NCBI GenBank assembly: GCA_030539295.1
Contig: JAUNSJ010000005.1
Span: 62,001 to 126,000, forward strand
Length of the DNA: 64,000 nt
Direction of reading: 5' to 3'
Source: Planctomycetia bacterium
Lineage (GTDB): Bacteria > Planctomycetota > Planctomycetia > Pirellulales > Thermoguttaceae
This document shows, one piece after another, positions 54,430 through 63,273 of the stretch. Numbering within the stretch: the stretch's first letter is position 1; the number at the start of each line of letters is the position of its first letter. The position numbers and the translations under genes were made by a program. The notes below the pieces were generated by a model that worked only from the letters and a program-made list of their open reading frames with translations, was not told the DNA's origin and ran no database searches.

Positions 54430-55644
54430 TTACTTCTGGCTCCTCTTATTGATTACCACACCCAGGCGACTGCCTTCACTGACCAGCTTGCCGGCAAGAA
54501 CATCCTCCTCGGTAAAGACGGAAAGAACAATCTCGGCCACGTTACCCCGATCGAAGTCGTGAGTAATATAAATCTTTCCATCGGCGTTCTGAAAACCATC
54601 CGGATAGGAGACGTTGGGGCGAGTGTCCAAAAGGAGACCGTCGCTCCACGTCTTGCCGTCATCTTCCGAGATACAAGCGGTCAGACGCGCCCGATGCTTT
54701 TCCTCGCCCGCCGGCGAGCCATGCCGGATAAACAACAGCCGGCCGGACTTCAAGCGGATGAGGCAAAATCGGGTCACCGGGTTCGCAAATGCGGGACACG
54801 GAGCGGACCAGACGTGCCCTTCGTCCGAAGACAGACACTGGAACATACCAAGTGGAGTGCGAGCCAACAGCCAAAAGCGGCCATCCGTCTTCTCAAGGAG
54901 GACAGGCTCTTCGCCGGCACTAACCGGGAAAACAACTCTACTGCGAACCTGCCAGCTCTTCCCGCGGTCGCTGGAGGTCAGGAGGGTAATTCCCCGTTCC
55001 GCGTCCAGCTCCGGAAATCCCTGAAAACCCGCACCGACTTCGGCAAAACTCCACTGGGAATAATAGCGGTCGTAAAGCTCCACCGGAAGAATCCAAGTGC
55101 CGTCTTTCGTTACCCAGGGCTTGTTGTGGAATGCACCGTTGGCAATACGGACCGGCTCGGACCAAGTCGGCTCCTCAGCGTCCGGATTCTCGCAAAACGC
55201 AGCCCAAAGGCCCACTCGACTATCTTGCCCACTCAGTCCGATATCAAAGAAGAACCAGAGCTTGCCGTCCGGATCCGTCCAAAAGTTTGCAATCAGACAG
55301 CGAACCCGGCAGCCATTGGGCGCTTCCGGGGGGTCGACAACGAGGCACGGCTCGGACCAGGTTGCTCCGTCATCGTCGCTCCGGGCACAAACGCAGAACG
55401 CGTCGGGACTGTCCCCGCCGGCAATCCAGCAAGCCCAGAGGCGCCCTTGCGGCGTTTGGGCTATGCCACAGTTCATCGCGTAATCCAGGGCATCCAGATT
55501 GTATTCCGGACCAGGCGTTGTGTTCAAAACCGGCGTGCGAAGCGCGAAGTCCAGGACTTCCTGAAGATTACCTTCTTCGCCGAAGCACGGGAAAACAAAA
55601 ACGCATGCCAGCAGGAACATACAGGCAAATTTTTTCATGCTCAT
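54430..55644 (-). CDS. Secreted BNR sialidase-like protein
   Basis: A 404-residue six-bladed propeller with a signal peptide (MSMKKFACMFLLACVFVFPCFG). Asp boxes S-x-D-x-G-x-[TS]-W are visible: SDDDGATW near 85, SSDRGKSW, SSDEGHVW and SEDDGKTW. The tail EEDVLAGKLVSEGSRLG is shared with the sialidase at 62.0 kb, so both belong to one subfamily. Sialidases cleave terminal sialic acids; the exact linkage is unknown. The MSM start has GAGGAG ten bases upstream; an in-frame ATG at 55662 overlaps that site. Last gene of the DUF1559-lipoprotein-sialidase operon. Confidence 0.82.
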   Translation of the reverse strand: MSMKKFACMFLLACVFVFPCFGEEGNLQEVLDFALRTPVLNTTPGPEYNLDALDYAMNCGIAQTPQGRLWACWIAGGDSPDAFCVCARSDDDGATWSEPCLVVDPPEAPNGCRVRCLIANFWTDPDGKLWFFFDIGLSGQDSRVGLWAAFCENPDAEEPTWSEPVRIANGAFHNKPWVTKDGTWILPVELYDRYYSQWSFAEVGAGFQGFPELDAERGITLLTSSDRGKSWQVRSRVVFPVSAGEEPVLLEKTDGRFWLLARTPLGMFQCLSSDEGHVWSAPCPAFANPVTRFCLIRLKSGRLLFIRHGSPAGEEKHRARLTACISEDDGKTWSDGLLLDTRPNVSYPDGFQNADGKIYITHDFDRGNVAEIVLSVFTEEDVLAGKLVSEGSRLGVVINKRSQK

Positions 55645-55673
55645 AAAAACAAAGCTCCTCATCTTCTATCTAC

Positions 55674-56156
55674 TCATTTACTGCTTAATTCGAAAACAAA
55701 TGTGTTACTGCCGTGGTCCTTGATTTCCGCTGTAATTCCAGACGTTTTGGGCGAGCCATAGCGTTCCGGAATCAAGTTAACAAGGGGAATCTTCGGGACT
55801 TTTTCTGCAGTGGCCTCATCCTTAAGCAGTTCGAGTTCCTTCGGCGTGTATTCCCGCTGAGGGGCTGTTTTAACGAACTTCATTAAGTATTTGCCTGCCT
55901 TTGTACCGTCGCCTCCTGTGCCCAGGGTGGTCGTTACGGAACACTTGCCCTTGGCGTCGGTAACGCCTCCACCACCCAGTCCGGCGGCCGAATCCTCCGG
56001 CACGAAAGTGACAGAAATTCCTTCTGCCGGCTGGCCATCAAGGAGGACGGTCACGTCAACAGGTCGCAAACCGTGAGGATTGCCGCACCCCGCCAGACAA
56101 AAAGCCAGCGGGAGTGCAAAAACTGTAACCATTTTGATTATGTGTCGATTCATCAT
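55674..56156 (-). CDS. Small lipoprotein, carboxypeptidase regulatory-like
   Basis: A 160-residue lipoprotein with a good lipobox (FCLAGCGN, Cys near 24). The body (VDVTVLLDGQPAEGISVTFVP, then GGGVTDAKGKCSVTTTLG) has the beta-sandwich regulatory-domain pattern of the lipoproteins at 12.3 and 59.1 kb. It sits 16 bp after the DUF1559 gene and 29 bp before the sialidase gene, in one operon. A role in presenting or holding the secreted enzyme is possible but not shown. Confidence 0.85.
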   Translation of the reverse strand: MMNRHIIKMVTVFALPLAFCLAGCGNPHGLRPVDVTVLLDGQPAEGISVTFVPEDSAAGLGGGGVTDAKGKCSVTTTLGTGGDGTKAGKYLMKFVKTAPQREYTPKELELLKDEATAEKVPKIPLVNLIPERYGSPKTSGITAEIKDHGSNTFVFELSSK

Positions 56157-56172
56157 TCAGTCCTTCCTGTCC

Positions 56173-57349
56173 TTACGGAGTTTGCGTTTCGCCGCCTTCG
56201 CGAGAACCCAGGCCGCCCCAGACTCCATATTGTGAAGGACCACTGGTTTTAGGCTTCTCGTCTATATCGCCACAATCAATGGTATCAGAAATAAAATGCA
56301 CCGAGCCATCAACGTATGCCGAATTCACTCCGCCCGAATGATAACTGCTGGCGGACATAAGCGGGTTCGCATTGCTACCCACGGACGCATACCCCTTAAC
56401 GGTGAAACAGGAGGGGCTGTTCGGTGGCAGAATGGTATGGAACCCGGTCGCGTAAACGGCACCATCGGCAAACGAACGGCCACAAGGACTATTATCGCAA
56501 GCATCCGTTCCGTCGTCACCACTGCCTGCATCCCCAGTCAAAATTCCGTTCGCTCCTTTGCGGTTCAGGCAGTCGCGAGGGGAACCGGTCGTTCCTGTTG
56601 GGGTTCCGTGGGTTGCATTATAGGCAATATTACGAACTGCCTTCAGTGTATCTTTACCGTTTTCTCCCGTTCCCACCCCTGCCTCGGAGCACAGTACTGT
56701 ATTGCTCGTACCATCCACGACAGACGACAGGCCATGAAATGCTTTTTGCTTGGCGGTGTCAGCAAAGGCAAAAAGACCGCGAACTTCACCAATAACGCTG
56801 TCCAGCCAGGCATCGCCCGCACTGGCACGATAACTGATCTTTGCGGGCATTCCAGCCACGTTTTTTGCGTTCGGGTCGGAAGGACATAAATAGCCAGGTA
56901 CGTCAATATTGTAATAGGTCGCCGTAGTCTCGGCTGTCCACGGTGGCGCCATACCGCCTGCCACAATGGCATCCCACGCCGCGACTTGCTCCATGTAAGG
57001 AAGAATCTGAACCGCCCAGCCAACACGTCGGTTGTTGGACCGAGTCGTCGTTGTGCTTGTACCGACGTAATTGGGTATCCCACCAGCAGGAAAAGAATTT
57101 TTCACATCGTGATAATTCTGCATTGCCAACCCAATCTGTTTAAGATTGTTGGTGCACTGCATACGGCGTGCCGCTTCCCGGGCCGCCTGTACCGCTGGCA
57201 AAAGAAGTGCGATCAAGATCCCTATGATCGCGATCACCACCAGCAATTCCACAAGAGTAAAAGCGAGAAGTTTTCTTAGAGCGGCTAGTCTACCCCCCCC
57301 CCCGTCTTACCACGACGGCAAATTCGATTGCGTTCCAGGTTTTTGTCAT
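56173..57349 (-). CDS. DUF1559 pseudopilin-like gene interrupted by an 11-G tract
   Basis: Read from the ATG at 57349, which has AGGAG seven bases upstream, the leader [19 protein letters not shown] runs into a stop right after an 11-G tract (57293-57303). One G fewer, or two more, would continue as [19 protein letters not shown], a normal pseudopilin leader, and yield about 391 residues. The remaining frame from 57252 (GTG) lacks a leader, so I do not think it is the true start. The body has [20 protein letters not shown] and [16 protein letters not shown]. Phase-variable or slippage-expressed; first gene of a sialidase operon, so the frame may also affect downstream genes by polarity. Confidence 0.8.
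57293..57303 (-). repeat. Poly-G tract (11 G) in a DUF1559 leader
   Basis: Eleven G on the coding strand between conserved VVVRR and [13 protein letters not shown] codons. The current length puts the downstream frame out of phase with the upstream start. An identical-length tract lies at 61640-61650. Confidence 0.85.
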
Positions 57350-57486
57350 GTTGAGTCTCCTTCTGATTCAAGTGAGTTGCGTTCACAAAGGCCAAGACGC
57401 AGACGCAAACAAGCAGAACGCCTGTGAGGTATCTGGTCTCAAGCCTTAAAAAATGCTTGTCGAAATAACAAACATCAACTTCACTC

Positions 57487-57560
57487 ATTATAACCTGCCA
57501 CGGATTCCATGTCAATTGTTGATTCATCCAAATTCACGCAGTTAACATACTTTATGAATC
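57487..57560 (-). promoter_or_regulatory. Promoter P1 with conserved upstream boxes
   Basis: Perfect TTGACA (57510-57515), a 17-bp spacer and TATAAT (57487-57492). Upstream lie TTGGATGA (57524-57531) and GATTCATAAAGTATG (57546-57560). P2 and P3 have the same boxes at the same distances. Confidence 0.85.
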
Positions 57561-57567
57561 TTGATTA

Positions 57568-58848
57568 CTATTCATTTGAATTACTCTTAAGTTCCTTGCA
57601 TTTTGCGTCCATCTCACTTAAGTCAAGGCGTATCGTAATGATATACGGTTTTTCCCCCTCGACCCAGTGGCCGTATGTGGTCAAAACGATCGTGCCATCC
57701 TTAAGCACAATTACACCTGGATAGGCGCAATCGCCATTAACATAATTATCGGCCAGGCGAATTCGGTACTGGCCCTGACGCCCCTCGACCAGGTCGTCCC
57801 AAGTACCAACCCAGGCAATCCAGTCGCCTAACGAGGGTGTTTTGCTCTTGAGTCTGCGGGGCGGCAGGTCGCGAAACGAAACGATCAGGCGTCCGTCGTT
57901 CGTGTAACGCACCGTATGTCGGTCGCCACAGAGCGACGCAGGTAATGGTCGCGGCTCGGTCCATGTCTTGCCTTCATCGTCGGAAAAAATAATTTGCGAA
58001 TTGTACTGACGTGAATTCTCGCGAAGTAAAACGGCTAATCGCTTGCCGTCTGGTGAACGAACGATGCCCGGTTCTATTAAGTGGCAGTCGAAACTCTTAA
58101 AGACCGACTCGGGAAACGACCAGGTGACCCCACCGTCTTCCGTATAGCTCTTGACCAGATCGGTGAAAATGTGGCCCTTGATACCAGGATATTTTTTGCG
58201 ATTCTCGGCGAAATGATCCGACCCGGAAATGAATTCCCCACCGTCGTCGAAGAACATGGCCATATAGTGCCCCGGCTTGCCATTGACCGGAACTATATCG
58301 GTCATACCCATAACACCGCCCCAGGTGCCGAGCGGCTCCAGTTCGGACCAGGTTGCCCCTTCATCTTCCGAAACCGCGGCGCGAACCGGCGTGTAGGGCC
58401 CTTCGTCACGCGTTCCGCTAAAAACGAAGACGCGCGCTTTACCGTGAGCGTCGGTCAGACGGAAAATCATGGGCGCCATGCGATTTGTTTCCCAGCTCTT
58501 TGGCGTTGGCAACCGCTCCGACCAGGTCAGGCCCGCATCGGTACTCTTCTTCATAAAAATCGGGCCTTTGCCGTGCTCGTTGGGATAGACGCAAAAAATC
58601 GTTTTCCCATCGCCCATCAGAGCCGTTGTCGGATGACCCAGATATTGACCCTTCTCCCGGTCGACCACGATCTGCCGCTCAAGATCACCGGCAAGGTCAA
58701 TTTGCGAAATCGTCATTTCGTCGTAGCCGTCACCGAAAGGAACAGTATACGAAGGGGTTTGTGTTTCTTCCGCGAAACTGAGCATCACACAAGAGAGCAA
58801 TAATATCGTGACAACTCCTGCTATTCCGGCACATTTCGTTCTACTCAC
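57568..58848 (-). CDS. Secreted BNR sialidase-like protein with four Asp boxes
   Basis: A 426-residue protein starting at a GTG (58848) with AGGAG six bases upstream; the ATG-started ORF would add about 57 residues not resembling the family. The signal peptide is near VTILLLSCVMLSFAEE. Asp boxes are STDAGLTW, SEDEGATW, TEDGGVTW and SDDEGKTW, evenly spaced as in six-bladed sialidases. It has its own promoter (P3) behind the lipoprotein gene and belongs to a different branch from its neighbours at 54.4 and 62.0 kb. Confidence 0.82.
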   Translation of the reverse strand: MSRTKCAGIAGVVTILLLSCVMLSFAEETQTPSYTVPFGDGYDEMTISQIDLAGDLERQIVVDREKGQYLGHPTTALMGDGKTIFCVYPNEHGKGPIFMKKSTDAGLTWSERLPTPKSWETNRMAPMIFRLTDAHGKARVFVFSGTRDEGPYTPVRAAVSEDEGATWSELEPLGTWGGVMGMTDIVPVNGKPGHYMAMFFDDGGEFISGSDHFAENRKKYPGIKGHIFTDLVKSYTEDGGVTWSFPESVFKSFDCHLIEPGIVRSPDGKRLAVLLRENSRQYNSQIIFSDDEGKTWTEPRPLPASLCGDRHTVRYTNDGRLIVSFRDLPPRRLKSKTPSLGDWIAWVGTWDDLVEGRQGQYRIRLADNYVNGDCAYPGVIVLKDGTIVLTTYGHWVEGEKPYIITIRLDLSEMDAKCKELKSNSNE

Positions 58849-58937
58849 ACTAATCTCCTTTTTGGATGTCGCCGCCTGGGAAGGGGCTCTTTTGAAAAAA
58901 TCACAACGCAAACAGTAGGCTTTAAGCCGATAATTAT

Positions 58938-59010
58938 AGTATAGGCAGCCGCAGACGCCTGTCAACGACTGCATCATCCATATCGGTACACCATGCACTC
59001 TTTTTGAATC
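58938..59010 (-). promoter_or_regulatory. Promoter P3 with conserved upstream boxes
   Basis: TTGACA (58960-58965), a 16-bp spacer and TATACT (58938-58943). ATGGATGA (58974-58981) and GATTCAAAAAGAGTG (58996-59010) lie upstream at the same spacing as in P1 and P2. Confidence 0.85.
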
Positions 59011-59050
59011 ATGGTGCATAAATTGCCCAGCGACGTTTTCCGCCCTTCTT

Positions 59051-59440
59051 CTATTTATCCGAGGTTAAATCAAAGTTGGCCGCGCCGCCCGACGCGGAAA
59101 CATTGAATTTCAATTCGCTCTTGATATTGTACTTTTCGGGAATAATCTGCTCGTAGACCGGGTCGCTGTCTGATTCTTCTGTTTTAACGGTCCCGACCAC
59201 TTTATTACACAGAATGCGAACGACCTTCTCGCCTGCCGGAAGCTGAATGGAGAACTTTCCGTCCTTAATAACTCCCTCGTAGGAACCGCCGGCCGGGTCG
59301 GCAAAAGCGATATTTCCTTCGGTAAGCGGAGCACCGTCCAGGGTCACGTTGCCCGTTAAGAGAGGATTCTTGTTGACCGGCGCGCAACCGACAAAACTCA
59401 AGGCTACAAGTAATGCACACAATAAAGTTTGAATCTTCAT
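59051..59440 (-). CDS. Small lipoprotein
   Basis: A 129-residue lipoprotein (MKIQTLLCALLVALSFVGC; lipobox FVGC). It shares the layout of the 12.3- and 55.7-kb lipoproteins: GNVTLDGAPLTEGNIAFADPAGG, then a Gly/Asp turn and LPAGEKVVRILCNK. GGA precedes the ATG at 59440. Longer ORF starts upstream overlap the DUF1559 gene and are rejected. It lies between the DUF1559 and sialidase genes, as in the other modules. Confidence 0.82.
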   Translation of the reverse strand: MKIQTLLCALLVALSFVGCAPVNKNPLLTGNVTLDGAPLTEGNIAFADPAGGSYEGVIKDGKFSIQLPAGEKVVRILCNKVVGTVKTEESDSDPVYEQIIPEKYNIKSELKFNVSASGGAANFDLTSDK

Positions 59441-59493
59441 GATATTCCTTTTGTATTTTTTCTGTTCTGTTAAATCCAGTTGTTTAATTTTAA

Positions 59494-60519
59494 TTACAGC
59501 GAAACGGTTTCGCCGCCCTGGGCTGTGGAAACAGCTTGCCACACATCGTAGTTGATGGTATCAGACACAAAGCGAACCGAGCCGTCGACGAGCGACGCGT
59601 TAACGCCTCCAGAATGCTTGGAACGCACAGTGTGCAGCGAATAGAGAGCTTGGGCGTTTAATGCCGAGTTTTTACCAGGCGCCGTGGTGATGGGGATGCA
59701 ATTGTAGTCGTCGAAATACATCTCGCCGCACAATCGGGCCATATAATCCGTTTTATTATTGGGGGTATAACAGGCACTGAATCCTGACCCACATCCGCAT
59801 ACAACCCGGCCGAGAAGCCCTCGCCACGTATTCGTGCCTTGACACTCTTCCGGAACGATAACTTCAGAAATACACAGGGTATTACTCGTACCGTCGGTGA
59901 TACTGGAGAGCCTTGCCGTGTAATGCTTATAATCAGTTAAAGAGGAATAAGTTGTAAACTTTCCCAAGCCGAACGGCGCTTTCATGTTTTTCTTCGTTTC
60001 TCCGTTGGCCATAGCATCGTTGTGGCCGAAATCCGTATTACCGGTATTCGCAACAAAATTATGCAGAAATATTTTACTATTGCCGTTAGGCTCATCAAAT
60101 ATCTTGTTCATTTCAGATGGGCACAGATAAGCTTCTATTCTCGCGCACCGAATCTTATACTGGTTGCTATTGGCCGCGACATGGGGAAAATTATCCCAGT
60201 CGCCGGGCTGAACCAGAGAATACAGGCTCGACTGCTCAATAAAAGGCAGAATACGCACTGCCCAAGACCAACCATTAAAATTCTGGACACCTGCGGACCA
60301 TAACCCCATATAGGGAAGAGCTTCCGCGTTCGCGTCGCAATAATTGTGAATCGCCAGCGTTACATTCTTCATGTTACTGGTGCATTCCATACGTCTGGCC
60401 GCTTCCCGGGCCGCCTGTACTGCTGGCAGGAGCAATGCAATTAAAATTCCAATAATTGCAATGACCACCAGGAGTTCAACCAGAGTAAATCCTTTTTTTG
60501 TCAATGTTCTTTGTTTCAT
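59494..60519 (-). CDS. DUF1559 pseudopilin-like protein (intact)
   Basis: A 341-residue DUF1559 protein with an intact leader [17 protein letters not shown] near residue 9, [20 protein letters not shown], and HSGGVNASLVDGSVRF at the end. GGAG precedes the ATG by about eight bases. It is similar to the upstream G-tract paralogue (both have YNYC.. and the VCGCGSGF segment), so the two derive from a duplication, but this copy has no poly-G. Confidence 0.9.
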   Translation of the reverse strand: MKQRTLTKKGFTLVELLVVIAIIGILIALLLPAVQAAREAARRMECTSNMKNVTLAIHNYCDANAEALPYMGLWSAGVQNFNGWSWAVRILPFIEQSSLYSLVQPGDWDNFPHVAANSNQYKIRCARIEAYLCPSEMNKIFDEPNGNSKIFLHNFVANTGNTDFGHNDAMANGETKKNMKAPFGLGKFTTYSSLTDYKHYTARLSSITDGTSNTLCISEVIVPEECQGTNTWRGLLGRVVCGCGSGFSACYTPNNKTDYMARLCGEMYFDDYNCIPITTAPGKNSALNAQALYSLHTVRSKHSGGVNASLVDGSVRFVSDTINYDVWQAVSTAQGGETVSL

Positions 60520-60585
60520 GATCTAATCTCCAATTTATCGCGTTTTATAATTTTATCGCAGTTAACGTTTGCGTATTTTCATTTT

Positions 60586-61696
60586 TTACAGAGCGACTGT
60601 TTCCTGCCCCCGGGCAGTAGACGCGGCACGCCATATGCGTATATCGACCGTATCCGAAACGAAGCGGACGGAACCATCGACCATCGACGCGTTTACTCCT
60701 CCCGAATGCTTACTCCGGGCCGTGTGAATGGAGTAGAGAGCTTGGGCATTTGAGTAATTTGAATTCGCGCCGGGAATGCTGCCGGCAATCGGAATGCAAT
60801 TATAACCTTCAAACGGCATGGTACCACATAGTCGGGCCATATAGTCCGTCTTGCTGTTCGGGGCGAACACGGTCGTAAACCCGGATCCGCAACCGCAAAC
60901 GATGCGGCCCAAAAGTCCTCGCCATGTATTCGTGCCTTGTACTGTTGCCGGTACGAGAATTTCCGAAACGCACAAGGTATTACTCGTCCCGTCGGCTATA
61001 CCGGTAAGAAGAGAAATGAACGGCAGATAGTTTTTAATGGAGGAGTAAGTTTCGAACTTACCCAACCCGTACGCCGCCTTCTTGTTCTTGATCGTTTCCC
61101 CATTGGCAATGTCCGAGTTGTGACCAAAATCCGTACTGCCGGCACAAGCTACATAATTGTGCAGAAAGATTCTGTTGGTATCTTCTTTATTTCCATCCAC
61201 GCCGTTTTCCTGGTCAAAAATTTTATTCGGTTCGGACGGACACAGATACATCTCAAACCGCGTCGTTCGCATTTTATGCTTGCGGTCGCCTGCGGTGTAG
61301 CCGGCATTAGCCGCCCAGTCGGCAGGCTCGATTGTGGAATAGATTGCCGTTTGCTCCATATAAGGGAGAATGCGTACCGCCCAGGACCAGGCATTAAAGT
61401 TCTGTGCCGCGGGGCACCAAAGCCCCATATACGGAAGACTTTCATCGTTGGCATCCGCGTAATTGTGCATTGCCAGAGTAATATTTTTTATTTTATTGGT
61501 ACATTCCATGCGGCGGGCCGCTTCCCGGGCCGCCTGTACCGCTGGCAAAAGAAGTGCGATTAAAATTCCAATAATCGCAATAACCACCAGCAATTCAACA
61601 AGAGTAAAGGCGAGAAGTTTTCTCAGGCTGACCAGCCTACCCCCCCCCCCGTTTTACCACAACGGTCATTTGAATGAAACTACAGCTCTTTTTCAT
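60586..61696 (-). CDS. Second DUF1559 gene interrupted by an 11-G tract
   Basis: From the ATG at 61696, with AGGAG seven bases upstream, the leader MKKSCSFIQMTVVVKRGGG stops immediately after the 11-G tract (61640-61650). One G fewer would continue as [19 protein letters not shown], matching the first G-tract gene, giving about 369 residues. Codons on both sides of the tract are conserved between the two genes although they lie in different frames at present. The body has [20 protein letters not shown] and HSGGVNASMVDGSVRF. It heads the transcript from promoter P2. Confidence 0.8.
61640..61650 (-). repeat. Poly-G tract (11 G) in a second DUF1559 leader
   Basis: Same tract length and position as 57293-57303, between VVVKR and [13 protein letters not shown] codons. 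The current length again creates a stop directly downstream. Confidence 0.85.
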
Positions 61697-61830
61697 GGTC
61701 TTTCTCCTTCTGTTTTGATTGAGTTGGTTTTACGAGACCGTCTCAAGGAGTTCTGTCGGCAAACCCGGCTGTCGTCTTTTTGACCTGTCCCGAAATTGCC
61801 TGGTCAGACTTGAGTACGTCAATGACCACT

Positions 61831-61904
61831 ATTCTAACCTGCCGCGGACCGCTTGTCAACGGTTCTCTCATCCAAATAGGCCCAAGGGGCATACCTTTTG
61901 AATC
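61831..61904 (-). promoter_or_regulatory. Promoter P2 with conserved upstream boxes
   Basis: TTGACA (61854-61859), a 17-bp spacer and TAGAAT (61831-61836). TTGGATGA (61868-61875) and GATTCAAAAGGTATG (61890-61904) lie upstream at P1/P3 spacing. The -10 is preceded by GGCAGGT, as in P1. Confidence 0.85.
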
Positions 61905-62012
61905 ATGCACGGTATGTATAAAGAACGTGCTTATCTACAGAAAAGTGAGAATGACTGCTCTGTCGGTCAAAACTGTTCGCGGTTCCAACCGACAGAACAC
62001 GAATCCAAACGC

Positions 62013-63230
62013 TTATTCCTCGCTGCCTGCCTTATTGACGATGATGCCCAAGCGGCTCCCTTGCGAAACGAGCGAACCGGCAAGTACGTCCTCTTCGCGA
62101 AATCGATGCAAGACGATTTCTTTAGCGTCGTATCGGCTGTAATCATTGACGACATAAATGGTTCCGTCCTGCCCCTGCACGGCGTCAGGATAGGAGACGT
62201 TGTTTCGCGGGTCTAAAACAAGCCCGCCAAGCCACGTCTGACCGTCGTCTTTCGAGACGAACGCCGTGATTTTTTCCCGGCCGGTTTGCGTGTCAACCGG
62301 ACCGTTCTTTACCAGGAGCAGATTCCCCGAAGCCAGTCGACCGATAAAGAACCGGCTGTCCGGATTCGCGATTCGGGACGGAACCAGCTCGGTCCACGTT
62401 TTGCCGCCGTCACGTGAAAATGATTCGCCAATACCATAAGCGACGCGGCACAAAAGCCAGAGAGTGCCGTCCCGCTTTTCAACGACCATATGTTCATAGC
62501 AGGACCGCACTTCTTTCGGAACGTTTGCCTGTCCCAAATAATGCACCGTGTGAAGCTGGTCAAGCGACTCAAAGACATTGGCGTTATTCAATTCGGGTAA
62601 GTCGAAAACGACCTCTTTCGGAAGTGTATCGCGTGCAATGTATTTTCCTTGCGAATAATTGCACGGCGTACCGGCCATGAATTCAACAGGGAAGAGCCAG
62701 CGGCCATCGGACGTCACAAGCGGCTTGTTCTTCATAAAGCCATGACAAATGCGCCGCGGCGCAGACCAGTCGGAATGTTCATCTTCCGGGTCCACAGGCG
62801 ACATGACCCAGATCCCGCCACGACCGTCCCACTGGCCATAAAGATACGCGAAAAAGAGCCACACCTTACCGTTCGGATCCGTCCACAAACCGGGGTCCAA
62901 CGTGCGAAGCGGTCCTGGCATATCTGTTGCAAAAAGCGGTTCGGACCAGGATTCACCACCATCGCCGCTGGAGGCAACAACATGGCAGTTTTCTTCCCCT
63001 TCCGACGGGTGTGTACCCGTATGCCAGGCAACCCAAAGTCGGCCTTGCGGCGAAACCGTCAAACTGGGCGCCGACTGAAATTTCCGAGCACTGTCCTGCA
63101 AATAGCCCGGAACCGGACGCAGTACAGGCGGCACCGACATTGCGTCCGTTGGATACTCCTTCCCCTCTTGAGCAAAGAGTCCGCCGGCAAATAAAACCAG
63201 GCTAACGACAAATATACAGGATGATTTCAC
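62013..63230 (-). CDS. Secreted BNR sialidase-like protein
   Basis: A 405-residue protein started at GTG 63230 with GGGAG about seven bases upstream; the ORF's ATG start at 63272 adds residues without family similarity. A signal peptide (SSCIFVVSLVLFAGGLFAQ) is followed by propeller blades with Asp boxes SGDGGESW, SRDGGKTW and SKDDGQTW. The C-terminal EEDVLAGSLVSQGSRLG matches the 54.4-kb sialidase. It lies directly downstream of the M14 peptidase gene (44 bp), probably in one operon. Confidence 0.82.
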   Translation of the reverse strand: MKSSCIFVVSLVLFAGGLFAQEGKEYPTDAMSVPPVLRPVPGYLQDSARKFQSAPSLTVSPQGRLWVAWHTGTHPSEGEENCHVVASSGDGGESWSEPLFATDMPGPLRTLDPGLWTDPNGKVWLFFAYLYGQWDGRGGIWVMSPVDPEDEHSDWSAPRRICHGFMKNKPLVTSDGRWLFPVEFMAGTPCNYSQGKYIARDTLPKEVVFDLPELNNANVFESLDQLHTVHYLGQANVPKEVRSCYEHMVVEKRDGTLWLLCRVAYGIGESFSRDGGKTWTELVPSRIANPDSRFFIGRLASGNLLLVKNGPVDTQTGREKITAFVSKDDGQTWLGGLVLDPRNNVSYPDAVQGQDGTIYVVNDYSRYDAKEIVLHRFREEDVLAGSLVSQGSRLGIIVNKAGSEE

Positions 63231-63273
63231 ACTTTTCTCCCTTCTTGTGAATGAATTCTGACAAAAACTCAAC

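Noticed and set aside
54403-55761. Long plus-strand ORF across the sialidase gene
   Set aside because: It is antisense to a clear BNR sialidase with Asp boxes and to the start of the lipoprotein gene, and shows no domain of its own.
57252-57349. GTG at 57252 as the true start of the DUF1559 gene
   Set aside because: That start would remove the whole prepilin leader, has no Shine-Dalgarno site, and ignores the conserved codons upstream of the G tract. I prefer the ATG at 57349 plus a frameshift.
57293-61650. The poly-G tracts as plain sequencing errors
   Set aside because: Possible for one, but both independent genes have the same tract length and the same reading-frame result. It is kept as a finding, with read checking as the decisive test.
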